DNA of 64,000 nucleotides, from contig NZ_CP040244.1 in the NCBI RefSeq assembly GCF_005517195.1, positions 2,560,001-2,624,000 on the forward strand. Reading direction: 5' to 3'. A program made the position numbers and the translations under genes. The stretch's first letter is position 1, and every line of letters begins with the position of its first letter. Positions 60,164 to 64,000 of the stretch are shown piece after piece. Below the pieces are notes generated by a model. It saw only the letters and a program-made list of their open reading frames with translations. It was not told the origin of the DNA and made no database searches. The stretch is from Streptomyces vilmorinianum (GTDB taxonomy: Bacteria > Actinomycetota > Actinomycetes > Streptomycetales > Streptomycetaceae).

Positions 60164-60721
60164 CCAGACGAGCCGCCCTTCGGAGAATTTACAGACTGGG
60201 TAGCTTCCCTCGGCGATCTTCGTCAGCATCTCCGCTACGGAGTCGAAATACTGGGCCATCGATTCGTACTCTCCCGTGACCGTGACGTCACCCACGAACC
60301 ACCTGCCGACACGCCCGTCCCGTACGTCGATGAACTTTCCCATCCAGCCGTCCTGGTCCGACAGGAACGGGATCCACTCATTGCGCCAGAACGGGTTGTC
60401 CGGCTGGTCCGGAGGGTCGAATCCACAGGACGTGGAGCGGTTCGCGTACAGCCTCTCTATCGCTCGGATGCCCAGAAAGAAGCTTCCCTCGTCCGGGAAC
60501 CCGTCGAAGCCGCAACACATCACGTCGTCGTCTCTATCGGGGAGATCCAGACTGTTCTGCAGCAGCCACGTCCGCAGATCCTCAGGGAGCGAGACCCCCA
60601 TCCGTTCCTCGGCGGCCGCGAGCGTCTGCTCAGTAGCGGGCCCTGGCAGGTCCGCGTGATCGGCCGGCGCGTGCTGCCGAAGAAGAGTCATCACGCGGGA
60701 CCAACTCTCAGCCACACTCAT
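60158..60721 (-). CDS. SMI1/KNR4 (SUKH) family protein, putative immunity protein
   Basis: A 187-residue SUKH-superfamily protein: LPGPATEQTLAAAEERMGVS, LPEDLRTWLLQNSLDLPDRD, WIPFLSDQDGWMGKFIDVRD and AQYFDSVAEMLTKIAEG are the family core. SUKH proteins protect against polymorphic toxins in many bacteria. ATG 60721 follows GGAGGACG. The gene is intact in an island with decayed T7SS-type genes, so it may be an orphan immunity gene kept after its toxin was lost. No toxin gene is adjacent. Confidence 0.85.
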   Translation of the reverse strand: MSVAESWSRVMTLLRQHAPADHADLPGPATEQTLAAAEERMGVSLPEDLRTWLLQNSLDLPDRDDDVMCCGFDGFPDEGSFFLGIRAIERLYANRSTSCGFDPPDQPDNPFWRNEWIPFLSDQDGWMGKFIDVRDGRVGRWFVGDVTVTGEYESMAQYFDSVAEMLTKIAEGSYPVCKFSEGRLVWS

Positions 60722-61154
60722 CGTCCTCCGCCCTCTCTGCATGGATGCCTCCGTCCGACTGCTCCACGACGGAGGTTGCGAAGTGCCGACCGGAGAACCG
60801 TGCAGGGATGCTACTTCGAGCGTGCCTCCCGCCCCTCCCCACGACCGTCTTCCGACCCAAGGCACAGTGCCGGCTCCTCAGCGCGGTGGCCATCCGTCAA
60901 ACGGCCGCTTGCCCAGGCCGTCGGGTACACAGACCGAGCCGCCATGCTCCTGCGCTTCCTTGCCGACCTCCTCTCGGACTCTCCGAGCCAGTTGACCGGA
61001 GCCCGCTCACCCCCACGCCATGACGTCAGTCGTCCGTGCCGCCCTCACCCTGGAGGGACGAAGCCGAAAACGCTTACTGAGCGCTCTAGTTGGCCTTCGG
61101 CCAAGTCGGTGCTCAGCCGGCGGCGCCGGGCCGGAGAGCTTGGCCATCCGCGTG
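60722..61154. other. No supported gene
   Basis: Several short open frames cross this 433-base stretch but none has convincing codon use, family resemblance or a ribosome site. One plus-strand frame reads PLAQAVGYTDRAAMLLRFLA, which could be the end of a lost gene. A small hairpin TTGGCC-ttc-GGCCAA is present near 61090. Confidence 0.5.
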
Positions 61155-61648
61155 TCAACTGCCGCTGAGGCCCCATGCATCGAGTCCGCCGTAGATATGG
61201 GCCCTCAGGCAGTGGGGGGCGTCAAAGCCTGAGGCTTCGCCGCGGTAGACGGCGATCAGCGAATCCTTGCCCTGCCACCAGTGATGGTCTTGGCGCGGTG
61301 GCCCGCGTGGTCGGCCAACGCCAGGGCTTCCATGGAGACGCGACAGCCGCCGGCCGGGAACCGCCATCCGTCCGCGGCCGAGCCTTCGGGAACATCGGCT
61401 TCCAGAACGCGCGGGCCACCCTCGTATGCGGGGGCCGGGGGCAGAGCGAAGCCGCCCCAGCGCTCTTGGAAGGTCACGGCCCGGTCGATCTCGGCAGCCG
61501 GTATCCCCCGTTTGAGCCATACCTCCCGACAGCGCGTGAGGTCGCGGCGGGGAACCCGCAGCCCATGCCCCTCGACGAAATATCGGGCTCGGCGGCTCAG
61601 GCTTCTGGCGCCCGAGGGGTCAGCGGCTCTCGTGCGTCCCCCCGTCAC
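61155..61648 (-). pseudogene. Decayed gene downstream of DUF2199, internal deletion and frameshift
   Basis: The minus-strand frame from GTG 61648 reads LTRCREVWLKRGIPAAEIDR, AVTFQERWGGFALPPAPAYE and DHAGHRAKTIT, then goes out of frame. A second frame continues with WWQGKDSLIAVYRGEASGFD and HIYGGLDAW and ends at 61155. From memory the intact Streptomyces family is considerably longer between FPAGGCRVS and MEALALADH, so there is probably a deletion as well as a frameshift. Function not recognised; the local setting resembles an immunity module. Start overlaps the stop of the DUF2199 gene (GTGA). Confidence 0.65.
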
Positions 61649-62172
61649 TGCTGCCTCCTGCCGCGGGAGGGGTGCAGCACGGCCGCGGCGATCTCCCGTA
61701 CGCGGTCCTGGGTGATCCCCGTTCGCTGTTCAACGGCGAGAGGGTGGTCGGTAGGTTCGAGCTCGATGAAGGGACGCTGGCCGATCGGGCGGGTGTGGAC
61801 GTTGGTCTTGAGGTTGAGGGTCGTGGGCGAGTAGACCGGCAGGTCGGTTGTGAGCCAGCCGAAGTACGGCTTCTCGGACTCCCGGCCTGGCGTGTCCCAC
61901 AGGTCCGCCGCGCGGGAGAAGTTCTCGCGACTGAGAGACACCCAGGCACCCCAGGAGAACACCTCGTCGCTACCGATCACCGGTATCTCGATCAGGCCTT
62001 TGACGAAGTAGTGCTGCGCCTGGATCACACACTGGTCTGACGAGAGCAGGCAGTCGTCGGCGTCAGCGAAGGTCGGATCCCAGACAGCTGGGGCCTCGGC
62101 CGTGTAGTTCATGGGCAGCTCAGGGTGGTGCGCGCCGCAGCACGAGCAGGCGAATCCGAGATCACTGGTCAC
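61645..62172 (-). CDS. DUF2199-domain protein
   Basis: A 175-residue protein of the DUF2199 family. The N-terminal CSCCGAHHPELP offers Cys and His for a zinc site, followed by WDPTFADADDCLLSSDQCVI, FSWGAWVSLSRENFSRAADL and WDTPGRESEKPYFGWLTTDL. Function unknown; the family is commonly near toxin-immunity genes. GTG 62172 is the best start though it has no clear ribosome site. Coupled to the decayed gene downstream. Confidence 0.85.
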   Translation of the reverse strand: MTSDLGFACSCCGAHHPELPMNYTAEAPAVWDPTFADADDCLLSSDQCVIQAQHYFVKGLIEIPVIGSDEVFSWGAWVSLSRENFSRAADLWDTPGRESEKPYFGWLTTDLPVYSPTTLNLKTNVHTRPIGQRPFIELEPTDHPLAVEQRTGITQDRVREIAAAVLHPSRGRRQQ

Positions 62173-62616
62173 GACGGGGAGCCTAGTGATCGGCTTCGGT
62201 GCAACCGGCCGGCACCCACCTGTGGCCCGCCTTGCTGCGCGGCGCCTAGGGTCCTGGAGATCGACATGGCGTCGCTCGGTCAACGTGGTGTGCGGCGGGT
62301 CGTACCCGGGCCTGGGCTCTCCCGGCTGTGCCCGATGCCGACTGCCGCTGCGGTAGCCGGTCTGGACCTCCAGGAGATGCGCCACCCCGATCCGTGCCCT
62401 GGTCGGATCATGTTCTTGGAGATCTTCGGCCCCTTGATCGCTGGGCCCCTCAAGCATCACGGCCTCCCCGCCAAGTACATCCACACAGTGTCACCCAACG
62501 GCTGGGCAAGATCCATCGCCAGGCGCCGGTGCCATAGGACATGGAGGGCATGCGCGTCGCGTCCGTCAGCTCTCCCAACCGCCGTGGACGTTCGGAGGCC
62601 AACTCCGGCAGTTCAC
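62173..62616. other. No supported gene
   Basis: This 444-base stretch contains open frames on both strands but no recognisable protein or RNA gene. It may hold further remnants of mobile DNA; codon bias is weak in every frame. Confidence 0.45.
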
Positions 62617-63091
62617 CGTGCAGGCCGAGCGGTCGGCCATCGGCCGACGTCGGGCAGACAGCGTGTCCAGTCGGGTGGCCACGTTACGGCGCCAGCCGGT
62701 CACCACCAGGAAGCGCCATCCGGCTGCGGCTGCGGCTGCGGCTGCCGCCCGCTCGGCCGCGGCGAACTTGACCAGGTCCTTGTCCTTGATCAGACGGCCG
62801 GCCGGACGTCGATCAGCACTGCTGTCCCGGGCAGCGGCGCCAGGAAATCCGGGGTGTGGTCCCTGAACCGCAACCTGAACGGCTGGGCCAGCGCCTCCTC
62901 GACACCACCCACGAAGTCCGACGCCAGCAGCAGGCGGCGCTCAGCCGGGCTCTCGAAGCCATGCATCCGGCCCGTGGCCAGCATGTCTGCAATCCGGAGC
63001 GGTGCCGCTCTCCCGCCTGCCACGTGAAGGCGCGTACTGGGGCCGACACGAACGCCGGAAAGCCGGCCAGGTCCCGGACGGGGCAGGTCAC
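62617..63091 (-). pseudogene. TnsA-like transposase endonuclease remnant
   Basis: Pieces of one protein lie in three minus-strand frames. One reads VRAFTWQAGERHRSG (ending about 63000). The next reads MHGFESPAERRLLLASDFVG and PFRLRFRDHTPDFLAPLP, with the Glu, Asp and LIDVRPA positions of the TnsA nuclease fold. A third reads GRLIKDKDLVKFAAAERAAA and AGWRFLVVTGWRRNVATRLD. Frameshifts lie near 63000 and 62810. The Ala run in the third part is encoded by a GCGGCT repeat. No TnsB or TnsC gene follows in the window. Confidence 0.68.
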
Positions 63092-63120
63092 CTCAGCCCG
63101 AGCCGCCTTCCACGCCGTGA

Positions 63121-64000
<880 letters not shown>

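Noticed and set aside
61020..61232. Plus-strand 70-codon frame as a small gene
   Set aside because: No ribosome site, no family motif and poor third-position bias; it overlaps the decayed minus-strand gene.

Overview
The window reads as chromosomal DNA of a Streptomyces or a very close relative. GC content is very high, third codon positions are almost all G or C, GTG and TTG starts are common, many genes look leaderless, and several families typical of streptomycetes are present. The order argC ... pheT-pheS ... rRNA methyltransferase-rplT-rpmI-infC ... glnA4-type glutamine synthetase matches, from memory, one arm of the S. coelicolor core chromosome (about SCO1580-SCO1620). No rRNA, tRNA or CRISPR array was found.

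Region 1 (1-13.6 kb) is devoted to iron. It holds an ABC importer (ATPase tail, lipoprotein, fused double permease), an MFS exporter, and a five-gene, translationally coupled NRPS-independent siderophore operon: NIS synthetase, PLP decarboxylase, second NIS synthetase, N-acyltransferase, N-monooxygenase. A convergent siderophore-interacting flavin reductase follows. Near-consensus DmdR/IdeR iron boxes lie upstream of the biosynthetic operon and of the reductase. One synthetase is DesD/IucC-like and the other IucA-like, which argues for a citrate-dihydroxamate product (schizokinen/arthrobactin class) rather than a desferrioxamine.

Region 2 (13.6-31.9 kb) holds housekeeping and catabolic genes: a 5'-3' exonuclease, a cupin regulator, a TDT-family transporter with a divergent LysR regulator, and an ethanolamine/polyamine gamma-glutamylation cluster (permease, PuuD-like hydrolase, FadR-type regulator, GlnA4-like ligase, aldehyde dehydrogenase, SDR). 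A perfect 113-bp direct repeat sits between the permease and the regulator. After these come a secreted HAD phosphatase, a DUF2510 membrane protein, a D-threonine-aldolase-like enzyme, a mycosin-like protease with a coupled membrane protein, and SseB and DUF1844 proteins.

Region 3 (31.9-39.8 kb) is translation core: infC (apparently starting at ATC behind a leader with a terminator hairpin), rpmI, rplT, an rRNA methyltransferase, a sensor kinase, pheS and pheT. Region 4 (40-53.6 kb) is a run of mostly single genes: PP2C phosphatase, HTH-TPR regulator, Nudix hydrolase, 3-hydroxybutyryl-CoA dehydrogenase, Tat-exported GH-like protein, EamA exporter with a divergent MocR regulator, acetyltransferase, methyltransferase, ECF41-type sigma factor and others.

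Region 5 (53.6-63.2 kb) is a decayed accessory island. It contains two frameshifted WXG100/T7SS-type genes, the C-terminal end of a likely secreted effector coupled to a small membrane protein, an intact SnoaL-TetR pair, fragments of three transposases, an intact SUKH immunity-type gene, a decayed gene of the same kind of setting, a DUF2199 gene and a TnsA-like remnant. It ends abruptly at the ArgR-type promoter of argC, which runs off the right edge.
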